Positions 32,129-39,710 of a stretch of 58,230 nt of DNA are shown here, in pieces. The DNA is taken from positions 1 to 58,230 of IMG/VR virus record IMGVR_UViG_3300009034_000044. One strand, given 5' to 3'. The translations under genes were made by a program, and so were the position numbers. Numbering within the stretch: the stretch's first letter is position 1; the number at the start of each line of letters is the position of its first letter. The notes beneath the pieces are model-generated. The model saw nothing but the letters and a program-made list of their open reading frames with translations, was not told the DNA's origin and searched no databases. This DNA is from a virus.

Positions 32129-32566
32129 TTATTTTCTCATCCTCATAAATGCTCTCTGACCAAACCAGAACATAACAACAGCAGACAACAATTCAAAATC
32201 CCAATCTGTCCACAATTCTTCAAGAGGAACATCTGTGTATAAAAATGCATTAATTTTTAATGCAAGATAAAATCCCATAAAAGCATATGTTATAACTGGT
32301 CTAACAGAGCTTACTAAAAAATTAGCTAATCCATCAAGAAACCTAAAGCCAGTAATTTGAGGCTTTCCATAATCATATAAGTGCTGTGATTCTGCTACAT
32401 CTGCTTCAATCTGTGCTTCCTCTATCCTATATTTATGCTCCATGGTTCTGTGTCTAATTTGCATTTCAAGCAACAAAAGTTCTTGTTTCTTATCTGCCTT
32501 ATCCTGGAAAAACTTAAGGATAGTTGGAATTGCAGAACCTAATAATCCTATTATTGCTCCTATCAT
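32129..32566 (-). CDS. Holin, 3-TM family
   Basis: 145 residues. Hydrophobic N-terminal helix (IGAIIGLLGSAIPTILKFF), a long charged helix (KKQELLLLEMQIRHRTMEHKYRIEEAQIEA), and two more membrane segments (VITYAFMGFYLALKINAFLY; LLSAVVMFWFGQRAFM). This matches 3-TM phage holins. It directly precedes the lysozyme gene (1 nt apart), so it likely forms the pore releasing it. Confidence 0.8.
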   Translation of the reverse strand: MIGAIIGLLGSAIPTILKFFQDKADKKQELLLLEMQIRHRTMEHKYRIEEAQIEADVAESQHLYDYGKPQITGFRFLDGLANFLVSSVRPVITYAFMGFYLALKINAFLYTDVPLEELWTDWDFELLSAVVMFWFGQRAFMRMRK

Positions 32567-32567
32567 T

Positions 32568-32957
32568 TTATTCTTCTCCTAATCCCTCCAAAAACCTTTC
32601 AAGATTAACAATATCCTGAGCCGATAACTGTATTTTGTCAAGTAATTTAATGTCTGTAGCAATAAAAGATACTTCAACTTCTTCTTTCATTAATTCTCCA
32701 TATTCTTTGGCAAACTCTTTGGCATTTTCTGGTTTAACTTGAACATTTAATCCATCTGGAGTTTCTTCTCCATATCTCTTGACTAATTTTTGTCTGTTTT
32801 CTTCAAGTAGTTTATACTCAGCAATTATAGATTTAGCGAGTTTGGACAATCTATATGCTGTTTTAATCGGCAAGTCCTTTCCAATTAACTTAGCCAGGGA
32901 ATTTCTAATATCCTCCAATTCCCCTAAGCTGATTTTTTCAATCTTAATTTCTACCAT
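32568..32957 (-). CDS. Helical phage protein, DUF1617-like
   Basis: 129 residues. KLIGKDLPIKTAYRLSKLAK, EENRQKLVKRYGEE and a C-terminal helix (KIQLSAQDIVNLERFLEG) resemble small conserved phage proteins (DUF1617-like, from memory) that often lie beside lysis genes. Function unknown. Confidence 0.6.
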   Translation of the reverse strand: MVEIKIEKISLGELEDIRNSLAKLIGKDLPIKTAYRLSKLAKSIIAEYKLLEENRQKLVKRYGEETPDGLNVQVKPENAKEFAKEYGELMKEEVEVSFIATDIKLLDKIQLSAQDIVNLERFLEGLGEE

Positions 32958-32971
32958 TTTAACTTACCTCC

Positions 32972-33745
32972 TTAGTAAATTAAATATTTAGTGTTTAAAT
33001 AGCTATTAAGTTGGGCTACCTGTTCATCAGTAATAGCAACTGTATATATACCACACTCCGCAAGGTCGCCATAAAATGGTTTCCATGTAACCCCTGTTTT
33101 ACTATCGAATAAGTCAAACCAATCATAAATTGTATACCACAATGTAGTAGGGATAGGTGAGAGATATGTTAGTGTTCTCTCTATTCCATTACGCCAAACT
33201 CTTAATTTTGTAGCATCGGTACTTTGTGTTCCATCGTATACAACAACTACAATATTGAAAGCATTATTTACAAGAATATCAGATTCAACTCCGTGGTAAA
33301 CACCATTGTTGCATATATACTGGTACATATCATCTGTAGCACAAAAACCCATTTCAGTCCTATTCTTGCCATTATATCTTATGCCCATCAATATTTCCTC
33401 TGTACGTTCAATATCAGCGACAGATGCTACATAGAAAAATGTTGCCTTAGCTGTTCCTCCTATTTGCCCATACACATTATCATTCTGCATCCTATCGTCA
33501 ATGCCATCGGCTCTTACTATTGGCTTACTATTCAATATATTTGTTTTGTAAAGTGGCTGGTTATCTTCTTCAGTTTGTGTAAAATGAAAATTACCACCAC
33601 TTTCATCTTCCCATATTTCTATGGGGTCATTATCATTCAAGCCAACAATACCATCAGCACGCAACCATAAAACACATCCATCTATGTTGGTAGGAATAAA
33701 TCCGTTATCTGCTATAGTTGTTGTGCGACCAAATAAAGTAATCAT
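32972..33745 (-). CDS. LamG/concanavalin-like surface protein
   Basis: 257 residues. CVLWLRADGIVGLNDNDPIEIW, EDESGGNFHFTQ, RADGIDDRMQN and YTVAITDEQVAQLNSYLNTKY mark a LamG-like jelly roll. Such domains bind carbohydrates; the protein is probably a virion surface decoration. The ATG at 33745 is used rather than the upstream TTG that overlaps the previous stop. Confidence 0.7.
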   Translation of the reverse strand: MITLFGRTTTIADNGFIPTNIDGCVLWLRADGIVGLNDNDPIEIWEDESGGNFHFTQTEEDNQPLYKTNILNSKPIVRADGIDDRMQNDNVYGQIGGTAKATFFYVASVADIERTEEILMGIRYNGKNRTEMGFCATDDMYQYICNNGVYHGVESDILVNNAFNIVVVVYDGTQSTDATKLRVWRNGIERTLTYLSPIPTTLWYTIYDWFDLFDSKTGVTWKPFYGDLAECGIYTVAITDEQVAQLNSYLNTKYLIY

Positions 33746-33753
33746 TATATATA

Positions 33754-34758
33754 CTATGCCTCCTGAGTCCAAACTCCAGACCTACCTATTACTATCCATC
33801 CGTCTGCACTATCACCAACAAGTGTTACATAATCTCCTGCACCACTTGCACTTGTAATTTGTTTACCATCTCCTGTGGTTGCTCCATTAAGAATAATTCT
33901 ATCATTATCATTAGGGTCAATTATTATTGCATTTGCTCCAGTGGAATATACTGTAACTACACTTCCTACTGCAACTACTGGTAAGGTTATGGTTGCTACT
34001 GCTGTTACAAGTATCAAATATCCACGACATTGCTCTACTGTCAATAATTGACTTGCACCATAAGAGGTTACGTTAATACGAGAAGAACATGTTCCTTCAA
34101 ATACATTTTTAGAATTTGCACCAGCAGAATAAAGATTGTAATGTGCTGTGGCTTCGGATATAGTATTCTGTGCTTCGATATATAAACCATGGATAGTTCC
34201 TATGTTTCCAGTTATAGCACCATCTTTAGTTGGAGACTTAATTAATGAACCATATGCATTAACAATTGATATGTCTGTATGTCCAATATTTATTTCAAAC
34301 CTTCCAGCTATTGCAGATGATACTATTACTCCATGCATATCTGCCAAACCAGCTATCGCTTTATTTTCTGAACCAATCAATTCAGTAATAGTTCCAGAGC
34401 CAAATCCAGTTACCGTTGCTATAAGTTGACCACCTACTATTTTATCTGCATTTTTTATTCCACCAACAGCATAAAGACTTGCATAAATATATGCACCACT
34501 TACCTCATTGATATTTACTGTATCTGTACCAGTAAGGTAATTGGCTGATGCACCAAGCGTTGCACCCCTGGAATAAATATTTCCTGTTAATTTACTGGTA
34601 TCAGATATTGCATATATAGAATATAATCTGTCAATATCATTTTTTGCTGATATAAGAAAAAGCGGAGCATAATACAAATTCTGTATTGTATAACCACTTG
34701 GAAAATCATTTCCCAAAATTAATTTTTCTTGCGACCTATATATTATAGTTTCTACCAT
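33754..34758 (-). CDS. Head fibre/decoration-like protein
   Basis: 334 residues, Gly/Ala/Ile-rich beta repeats (SGAYIYASLYAVGGIKN, GQLIATVTGFGSGTITEL, GRFEINIGHTDISIVNAYG) resembling the 473-residue protein at 18999-20420. The C-terminus has TITLPVVAVGSVVTVYSTG, IIIDPNDNDRIILNG and a GYSVQ-like end, a common phage fibre tip pattern. Probably exposed on the virion. Confidence 0.55.
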   Translation of the reverse strand: MVETIIYRSQEKLILGNDFPSGYTIQNLYYAPLFLISAKNDIDRLYSIYAISDTSKLTGNIYSRGATLGASANYLTGTDTVNINEVSGAYIYASLYAVGGIKNADKIVGGQLIATVTGFGSGTITELIGSENKAIAGLADMHGVIVSSAIAGRFEINIGHTDISIVNAYGSLIKSPTKDGAITGNIGTIHGLYIEAQNTISEATAHYNLYSAGANSKNVFEGTCSSRINVTSYGASQLLTVEQCRGYLILVTAVATITLPVVAVGSVVTVYSTGANAIIIDPNDNDRIILNGATTGDGKQITSASGAGDYVTLVGDSADGWIVIGRSGVWTQEA

Positions 34759-34774
34759 TTTTCCACCACCTACC

Positions 34775-35128
34775 TTACATCATCTTCAAGAATGTAGGAG
34801 AAAATCCCACATACACTTTTGTAGTTCCTGTTTCAGTTAGGGCTGTAATATTTCCTCTAACATATTCTATAACCTTACCCTCTACATGATACATAGCTGC
34901 TTTTGCTGTTATTTCTCCAGCAGTAAGACCATGACTTGCCAGGGTAAACCAATGACTTCCATTAAGAGAACCCTCTAAGTCAACAGTCATTGCTGTTACA
35001 GAACCTCCACTATTAGTCCACCATATCTGAACAGTATATTTATTGAGAAACTTGATGCGTTGACCATCTCCAACACGATAGGCAAGACCAGCACCAGTTG
35101 CCTCTACTCCATCTAAAAGTAAAACCAT
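34775..35128 (-). CDS. Small beta-sandwich virion protein
   Basis: 117 residues: KYTVQIWWTNSGGSVTAM, TVDLEGSLNGSHWFTLASHG, VIEYVRGNITALTETGTTK. The DLEGSxNGxxWF pattern is frequent in small phage structural proteins. Likely a decoration protein. Confidence 0.6.
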   Translation of the reverse strand: MVLLLDGVEATGAGLAYRVGDGQRIKFLNKYTVQIWWTNSGGSVTAMTVDLEGSLNGSHWFTLASHGLTAGEITAKAAMYHVEGKVIEYVRGNITALTETGTTKVYVGFSPTFLKMM

Positions 35129-35131
35129 TTT

Positions 35132-35341
35132 TTAAGTACCTCCTTTAATTTTATCAAGTGGAATCGCTTTTTCCCAACGCCATCCACATTCACAAACTAC
35201 ATCGTAGTTGTAATATATACTTCTATGTATTTGTCTTTTACAAAGTGGACATGTCATTATAACATTTATTCCAATTTGCATATTACACGATTCATGTACT
35301 TCCTTACAAATCTTTTTTGTAAATTCTATTACTCTACTCAT
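35132..35341 (-). CDS. Zinc-ribbon protein
   Basis: 69 residues with MTCPLCKRQIHR and VVCECGWRWEKAIP, i.e. CxxC...CxC, a zinc-ribbon. N-terminal half is helical. Placed second in the late operon; could be a regulator, but no DNA-binding family is recognised. Confidence 0.6.
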   Translation of the reverse strand: MSRVIEFTKKICKEVHESCNMQIGINVIMTCPLCKRQIHRSIYYNYDVVCECGWRWEKAIPLDKIKGGT

Positions 35342-35344
35342 TTA

Positions 35345-35593
35345 TTAAACCTTACCATCTATAATCTTAATTACATCTTTTAAAAGAAACCTACATTTAA
35401 TTTCTATTAAATCTTTCATGGCATCTATAGCTCTATCCCTATCTGTGTCCGTAGCCATGAGACCTCCAAACCTGAAACAATAAATATAGTATTCGTTATG
35501 TAATTTTCGGATTTTGATTTTGAACTTACGCCCAAGAACGGTTATATAGATATGTTCTATTTGACAGGGTTTATCGTTAGGGATGTCCTTCAT
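35345..35593 (-). CDS. First gene of the late operon, leaderless
   Basis: 82 residues. EHIYITVLGRKFKIKIRKLHNE and YCFRFGGLMATDTDRDRAIDAM; probably a small alpha/beta protein. The ATG at 35593 lies 8 nt from the -10 of the promoter at 35602-35630, so the messenger would start at or within a few nucleotides of the ATG. No family recognised. Confidence 0.6.
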   Translation of the reverse strand: MKDIPNDKPCQIEHIYITVLGRKFKIKIRKLHNEYYIYCFRFGGLMATDTDRDRAIDAMKDLIEIKCRFLLKDVIKIIDGKV

Positions 35594-35601
35594 AATACCT
35601 T

Positions 35602-35630
35602 ATTATAGCATATCCACAAAATATTTACAA
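35602..35630 (-). promoter_or_regulatory. Sigma70-type promoter of the late operon
   Basis: Minus strand TTGTAA (35630-35625), 17-bp spacer, TATAAT (35607-35602). Only 8 nt separate the -10 from the ATG at 35593, so transcription would start next to the start codon. Confidence 0.7.
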
Positions 35631-35728
35631 GTATTATTATAAGCGTATGTATGCACAACATGGGCATTGTAAACCTTTAAGGTTTCCGTTGTAAACCTTA
35701 TATCATATAAGTCAAAAACCATTTTCTT

Positions 35729-36083
35729 TACACACGTTTATGTGAAGTGTACCCGATATGGACATAAAATCAATAGGTTAAACGCTGCCTATATTTCAGT
35801 CATATATGTGAAAGCACCCGAAAACCCTGAAATATCAAGGAGTTACGGAGAAAATAACCTATTCCTATATATATCTTATTATAATATATATAGTATATAT
35901 AGGGATTAAAAACCTATTATAGCGTAAAGTATTGTTATTAAACGATTTACAGGCACAGTTCACACGTTTATGTGAATAACCTCAAGGGCTACAGAAGACT
36001 TCACCCATTTATGTGAAAACAGAGGGTATCGTAACTACTGGATATATAAGGGAGAATAGACCAACTTCAGCCATTTATGTGAA
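35729..36083. repeat. Five 18-bp TTCA-N10-TGAA elements (family A)
   Basis: Copies at 35729-35746, 35795-35812, 35959-35976, 36000-36017 and 36066-36083. Consensus TTCACnCrTTTATGTGAA; the right half TATGTGAA is invariant, the left half gives partial dyad symmetry. All have the same orientation. Start-to-start spacing is 66, 164, 41 and 66 bp. They flank the AT-rich inverted repeat. Candidates for iterons of a replication initiator or operators of a regulator. Confidence 0.8.
35864..35903. repeat. AT-rich inverted repeat, possible DNA-unwinding element
   Basis: CCTATATATA (35864-35873) and TATATATAGG (35894-35903) flank a 20-bp AT-only core. Placed in the gap between the second and third family A elements. 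Resembles an unwinding element, by analogy with iteron origins. Confidence 0.6.
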
Positions 36084-36545
36084 ATGGATATAAGAGTGTT
36101 TTTGACAAAATGGCTATTGCAAGTGAGGAGGACATAGATATGTAATCGCCCCCTCTTTTGAAAGCTACGCCCCCCTCCCCATGCAAAAAAATAAGTATTG
36201 TTTTTGACATCGTGACCATGCCTGAATTAATAAACATACTTAAAAAGGTAAATAATATATATGTTATATATACTCTTAAGGATAAATATAGTAATGATTA
36301 TATATACTATAAATACAGTAATTACGATTAATATAGTCAACCGTAAAGATGGCATGGTTTATGCTAAGGTCATAGATTGTGATTTAAGTGGAATGATGAT
36401 TGCACACGTCATAGACTACCAGAATGACCACATTCTTTCATTATTTTATTCTTTCAAGTAAGATTGTAAGACAGTAAGATTTATAACATACTGTAATTAT
36501 TCTATTATATAATGTTTATAATCTATTAATGATTTTATTATACTA

Positions 36546-36656
36546 TGTAATCGGTTACATATATTGTGTAATTCATTACATACTGTTTTATCCTTATATT
36601 ACAATCGGTTACGACATAGTGTGTAATTGGTTACATAGTCTATGTAATCCGTTACA
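36546..36656. repeat. Five TGTAAT-N2-RTTACA palindromes (family B)
   Basis: 36546-36559 (TGTAATCGGTTACA), 36567-36580 (TGTAATTCATTACA), 36600-36613 (degenerate left half), 36622-36635 (TGTAATTGGTTACA) and 36643-36656 (TGTAATCCGTTACA). Spacing 21, 33, 22 and 21 bp, i.e. near whole helical turns. Centres lie about 115-215 bp upstream of the predicted start at the -24/-12 promoter, where enhancer-binding proteins usually bind. Confidence 0.85.
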
Positions 36657-36740
36657 TAGTATACTTATGTCTTGATACTGGCGACAATAAAATATCCCAT
36701 GTTATCAAGAGGTTATCTATTTTGGCACAATAAATAATCT

Positions 36741-36755
36741 TGGCACGATGTTTGC
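36741..36755 (+). promoter_or_regulatory. Sigma54-type promoter P1
   Basis: TGGCACGATGTTTGC, an exact match to the TGGCACG-N4-TTGC consensus, with GG at 36742-36743 and GC at 36754-36755 (correct 12-bp step). Predicted start near 36767; first ATG at 36787 with GGAAGGTGG upstream. Confidence 0.7.
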
Positions 36756-36786
36756 TTACATAAATATAATGGAAGGTGGTGATAAA

Positions 36787-36987
36787 ATGAAGTATATATG
36801 GAATTACCGACATGATATTAAGGTCAATATATCAACCGTTAAGCAATTTACGGTTAGCGAGGTTTACTACGGAGCTAAAATAATTTATGAGGTTAGGGCA
36901 TGGTACAATACAAATGACTATCACACGATAGACAAATTTGAAAGTATAACGGATGCTTATGACCTTATAGACACGATAGCAATTTAA
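36787..36987 (+). CDS. First rightward gene, hypothetical
   Basis: 66 residues from ATG 36787 (MKYIWNYRHDIKVN...), preceded by GGAAGGTGGTGATAAA. Contains VYYGAKIIYEVRAWYNTNDYH and a helical DAYDLIDTIAI tail. First gene after the sigma54-like promoter P1. No family recognised. Confidence 0.6.
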   Translation: MKYIWNYRHDIKVNISTVKQFTVSEVYYGAKIIYEVRAWYNTNDYHTIDKFESITDAYDLIDTIAI

Positions 36988-37133
36988 TAAGGAGATTGAC
37001 AATATAACGGATGTTAAAATAGCGAAAGTATTTACTATAAATACTATTTATACTGTAAATATAATATAATGTATAGATACTCCATTAGTCGAACATTTAA
37101 TTTAAATGACTATGTAGTGGACTTCCAAAAGTA

Positions 37134-37147
37134 TGTAATAGATTACA
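37134..37147. repeat. Sixth family B palindrome, upstream of promoter P2
   Basis: TGTAATAGATTACA, perfect dyad. Its centre lies about 90 bp upstream of the predicted start at P2, repeating the arrangement at P1. Confidence 0.75.
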
Positions 37148-37203
37148 TATATTTTAATATAATTATTACTCATGTATTCTTTAATATCAAGGATTTGTCA
37201 ATC

Positions 37204-37219
37204 TGGCATGAAGTTTGCT
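37204..37219 (+). promoter_or_regulatory. Sigma54-type promoter P2
   Basis: TGGCATGAAGTTTGCT: GG at 37205-37206 and GC at 37217-37218, correct spacing. It is similar to P1 from the -24 box to the ATG region (TTTGCTTAYATAAATA). Predicted start near 37230, only 2 nt before the ATG at 37232. Confidence 0.65.
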
Positions 37220-37231
37220 TATATAAATAAC

Positions 37232-37675
37232 ATGGATGTGAATACAGCTATAAAAACTCCGATTTTAACAGCATCACATGCTATGGAGATTATTGATTTA
37301 TTGTCTAAAGAGTTTGATATCGAGACACCTAAGTTAATAATGAAAGCTCATATATATACTTCTGCTGATTATGTAAATAATACCATTAAAATAGATAATA
37401 CAAAATATGGATACTTTCAATATGCATTGTCTATGGAAGATATTATTCTTCATGAGTTTACTCACATCTTAACGTGGGTGAAGAATAAAAATGATATGAT
37501 TAAAACTACTGGTAATTACTATGAAGGTTACAGAGTAAGATATTTACATCATGGTAAGGCATTTCAAAGAAATCTACTGTTAGTGATTAAAGCATGGTAT
37601 AAAGATATCAATAAATATAACTGGAAAAACGAATACATCGCCATTGCTAAAGCATATAAAAACAATAAAATTTAG
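37232..37675 (+). CDS. SprT-like zinc metallopeptidase
   Basis: 147 residues. IILHEFTHILTWVKN supplies HExxH and YLHHGKAFQRNLL a further His, the SprT-like layout. I start at 37232, next to the predicted transcription start; an alternative MKFAYINNM start lies 24 nt upstream inside the promoter. SprT/Spartan-like enzymes cleave proteins on DNA, but the phage target is unknown. Confidence 0.65.
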   Translation: MDVNTAIKTPILTASHAMEIIDLLSKEFDIETPKLIMKAHIYTSADYVNNTIKIDNTKYGYFQYALSMEDIILHEFTHILTWVKNKNDMIKTTGNYYEGYRVRYLHHGKAFQRNLLLVIKAWYKDINKYNWKNEYIAIAKAYKNNKI

Positions 37676-37689
37676 TGGAGGTTTAGTAT

Positions 37690-37947
37690 ATGTATATAGT
37701 GAAAAAAAGAAATGTCATTGTAGTGCATGATAAGAAATTTACTTATCATTTTATACTTAACAGTAAGAAATCAGATAACGGTTTTACTCATGGTTTTCTA
37801 CATGGTATAATAGACTATAAAAACAAGATATTCTATACCACTAAAGAAAATCACTTTTATAATAATGACATTATACGGAGGATGTACACAGTTGTAGAAT
37901 ATAACAAAATGAGATTGCTTGACCTATATAATAAAGGTTTAAAGTAG
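37690..37947 (+). CDS. Hypothetical early protein
   Basis: 85 residues starting MYIVKKRNVIVVHDKKF; GTGGAGG lies upstream. Beta-rich start, Lys/Asn-rich middle, helical end. Its stop overlaps the GTG start of the radical SAM gene. No family recognised. Confidence 0.6.
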   Translation: MYIVKKRNVIVVHDKKFTYHFILNSKKSDNGFTHGFLHGIIDYKNKIFYTTKENHFYNNDIIRRMYTVVEYNKMRLLDLYNKGLK

Positions 37948-39134
37948 TGAAAATAACCTTTTGTCAATTCCATAACAACCTCATTAACGGAAGTTATCAA
38001 GATACTATAGCTGATAGATATTATAATGGTATGTATCAGTATAAGCACAATGATGGTTACTATAAAACCTCAGAGTTTTTTGAATTACCGTTATGGATAG
38101 CTGAAATTAATGGAAGTTTAACCAGTGGTTATGATACTGAATTATTAATAATTGATAACGTAGACAATGCCATAAATCGATTAAATAATAGTGGTAGTGA
38201 TTACATACTCTTTTCAGTATTGGATGTCAATAAAAGATATATTAAGGATATAATCAAAAGATATACTGGTAACGGTTTATTTTGTATTGGTGGCTATGTA
38301 GATTTTACATACTTCAACGGTTTATTGGTAAAGGTATTTAATACCGTTAAACAGTTTATTGAATCATTAGGTATAGAATACCACTATAACTTAGATTATA
38401 AGCTATTCAGAGGTTACAAGACAATACCACGTTTAACTTTAAGTTATGGATGCCTTAACAGATGTAAATTTTGTACCGTAGAAAAAACCATAACTGAGGT
38501 TACTATAGATAACATACTAAAACAAGTTAATGCATTTCATATACTTGATTTTAAATTGGTATATATAAATGATAAAACTTTTGGTCAAGCTAATAATTAC
38601 CATTTATTACATACATTATTTGAAATGATAAAAAGTTATAATAAAGAGTTTAAAGGTTTTATAATTCAAACTACATGTATACAGCTATTAGATATTAACT
38701 TTCAAAATATGCTCCATAGTGGTATTATATATGCTGTAGAAATTGGAATAGAAACATTTAACAATGACTTGTTATATAGTTTAGATAAACCTCAAACAGA
38801 AGATGTTATTATAGAAGCTATAGCAGTTTTAAAAGATAATAATGTCCATATCATACCTAACATTATAATAGGTATCATAAATGAAAATAGAGATACTTAT
38901 AATAAAACCCTTAACCTTATAAAACAGTATCAAGAGGATATATACTTTTTGAATATATATAATTTAGCTGTATATCTTGATACTCCACTTGCTAAGGACA
39001 TTAACGTACTAAACGACAATGACCTTAACGAAAACATAACCAATAAAAGTTTTTATACTGAAAAACAAATGGAAGATAACGAATACTTTTATAATGAAAT
39101 ATTTAAAATTGGTATAGAGATTTTAAACCGTTAA
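37947..39134 (+). CDS. Radical SAM protein, B12-binding-like N-terminus
   Basis: 395 residues from a GTG. LSYGCLNRCKFCTVEK gives the CxxxCxxC motif for a [4Fe-4S] cluster, at about residues 168-175. The preceding region (NSGSDYILFSVLDVN, GNGLFCIGGYVDF) resembles the cobalamin-binding domain of B12-dependent radical SAM enzymes but without a clear DxHxxG motif. The core (YAVEIGIETFNNDLLYSLDKP, IIPNIIIGIINENRDTYNK) follows the usual TIM-barrel pattern. Substrate unknown; likely modifies RNA, protein or a small molecule. Confidence 0.75.
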   Translation: MKITFCQFHNNLINGSYQDTIADRYYNGMYQYKHNDGYYKTSEFFELPLWIAEINGSLTSGYDTELLIIDNVDNAINRLNNSGSDYILFSVLDVNKRYIKDIIKRYTGNGLFCIGGYVDFTYFNGLLVKVFNTVKQFIESLGIEYHYNLDYKLFRGYKTIPRLTLSYGCLNRCKFCTVEKTITEVTIDNILKQVNAFHILDFKLVYINDKTFGQANNYHLLHTLFEMIKSYNKEFKGFIIQTTCIQLLDINFQNMLHSGIIYAVEIGIETFNNDLLYSLDKPQTEDVIIEAIAVLKDNNVHIIPNIIIGIINENRDTYNKTLNLIKQYQEDIYFLNIYNLAVYLDTPLAKDINVLNDNDLNENITNKSFYTEKQMEDNEYFYNEIFKIGIEILNR

Positions 39135-39149
39135 ACTTGAAATAGCAAG
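39131..39149 (+). repeat. 19-bp direct repeat, copy 1
   Basis: TTAAACTTGAAATAGCAAG, identical to 42583-42601. It starts in the stop region of the radical SAM gene and contains a small CTTG/CAAG stem. Confidence 0.7.
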
Positions 39150-39268
39150 GACAAAATATAATTATGAAATTTTATTGTATTGCTAAAAATTCAATTATAA
39201 ATAAGAATAAAGCTATTAATTACTGTATTAAAATAAAGAAATGTAAAAATTGGAGGATAAAATAATAC

Positions 39269-39297
39269 TTGACAAAATGTTTAAAAAATGCTACATT
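39269..39297 (+). promoter_or_regulatory. Sigma70-type promoter with a leaderless start
   Basis: TTGACA (39269-39274), 17-bp spacer ending TGC, TACATT (39292-39297). Six nucleotides (AAAACT) then ATG 39304, so the transcript would start at or next to the ATG. Confidence 0.7.
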
Positions 39298-39303
39298 AAA
39301 ACT

Positions 39304-39429
39304 ATGATTAAAAAAATACTGAGGTTAGCAATAATAATTTTGATAGCTGTAACGGTTACAGTTTGCACTTTAACTGTAGAATCATATATAAGCTATAACA
39401 TTATTAAAGTAGATTTATTGGAACATTAA
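39304..39429 (+). CDS. Small single-pass membrane protein
   Basis: 41 residues: MIKKILRLAIIILIAVTVTVCTL..., one transmembrane helix at about residues 7-27 and a short charged tail. The ATG coincides with the predicted start of transcription. No family recognised. Confidence 0.55.
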   Translation: MIKKILRLAIIILIAVTVTVCTLTVESYISYNIIKVDLLEH

Positions 39430-39431
39430 AA

Positions 39432-39710
39432 ATGAAAAGTTTTAAATTATATACAGAGCATAGAGATAACTTAATTGAGCTTGCAAGGTTTTATTTTAAT
39501 GAGTTTACAGTATATAATAAAACTGGTAATGATTCCATTGTTGGTTTATGGAATAATGAAATAGAGCAAACTTCCATAATAGAAATAATAATGAATGATA
39601 CTATAATTAATGAAAGTTTGATATGTAAGTTAATAAATGATATCAAAAGAGTAAATAATCAACAAATGGTATTACTAACTATAACAGATATGGAAGTTAT
39701 ATATGGATAA
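39432..39710 (+). CDS. Hypothetical early protein
   Basis: 92 residues starting MKSFKLYTEHRDNL. Alpha/beta, with helices around LIELARFYFNEF and LICKLINDIKRV. Starts 2 nt after the previous stop with a weak ribosome site, and overlaps the next gene by 8 nt. No family recognised. Confidence 0.55.
   Translation: MKSFKLYTEHRDNLIELARFYFNEFTVYNKTGNDSIVGLWNNEIEQTSIIEIIMNDTIINESLICKLINDIKRVNNQQMVLLTITDMEVIYG

Larger units (their letters stand above)
35594..36786. other. Divergent control region and probable origin
   Basis: About 1.19 kb without a convincing gene. Holds the leftward late promoter, five TTCA...TGAA elements, an AT-rich inverted repeat, five TGTAA...TTACA palindromes and a rightward -24/-12 promoter. 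A 66-codon open frame at 36261-36461 exists but lacks a ribosome site. Short repeats such as the AACCTTTAAGGTTT palindrome (35671-35683) add to the density. Confidence 0.8.

Noticed and set aside
36350-36364. A third -24/-12-like sequence, TGGCATGGTTTATGC.
   Set aside because: Correct spacing but one mismatch in the TTGC box, no gene start or palindrome in the right place; could be chance.
36261-36461. A 66-codon rightward open frame in the control region.
   Set aside because: No ribosome site, low-complexity start, and it lies amid operator-like repeats.
35640-36660. Control region repeats considered as a CRISPR array.
   Set aside because: Elements are 14-18 bp palindromes with irregular 20-164 bp spacing and no unique-spacer structure.
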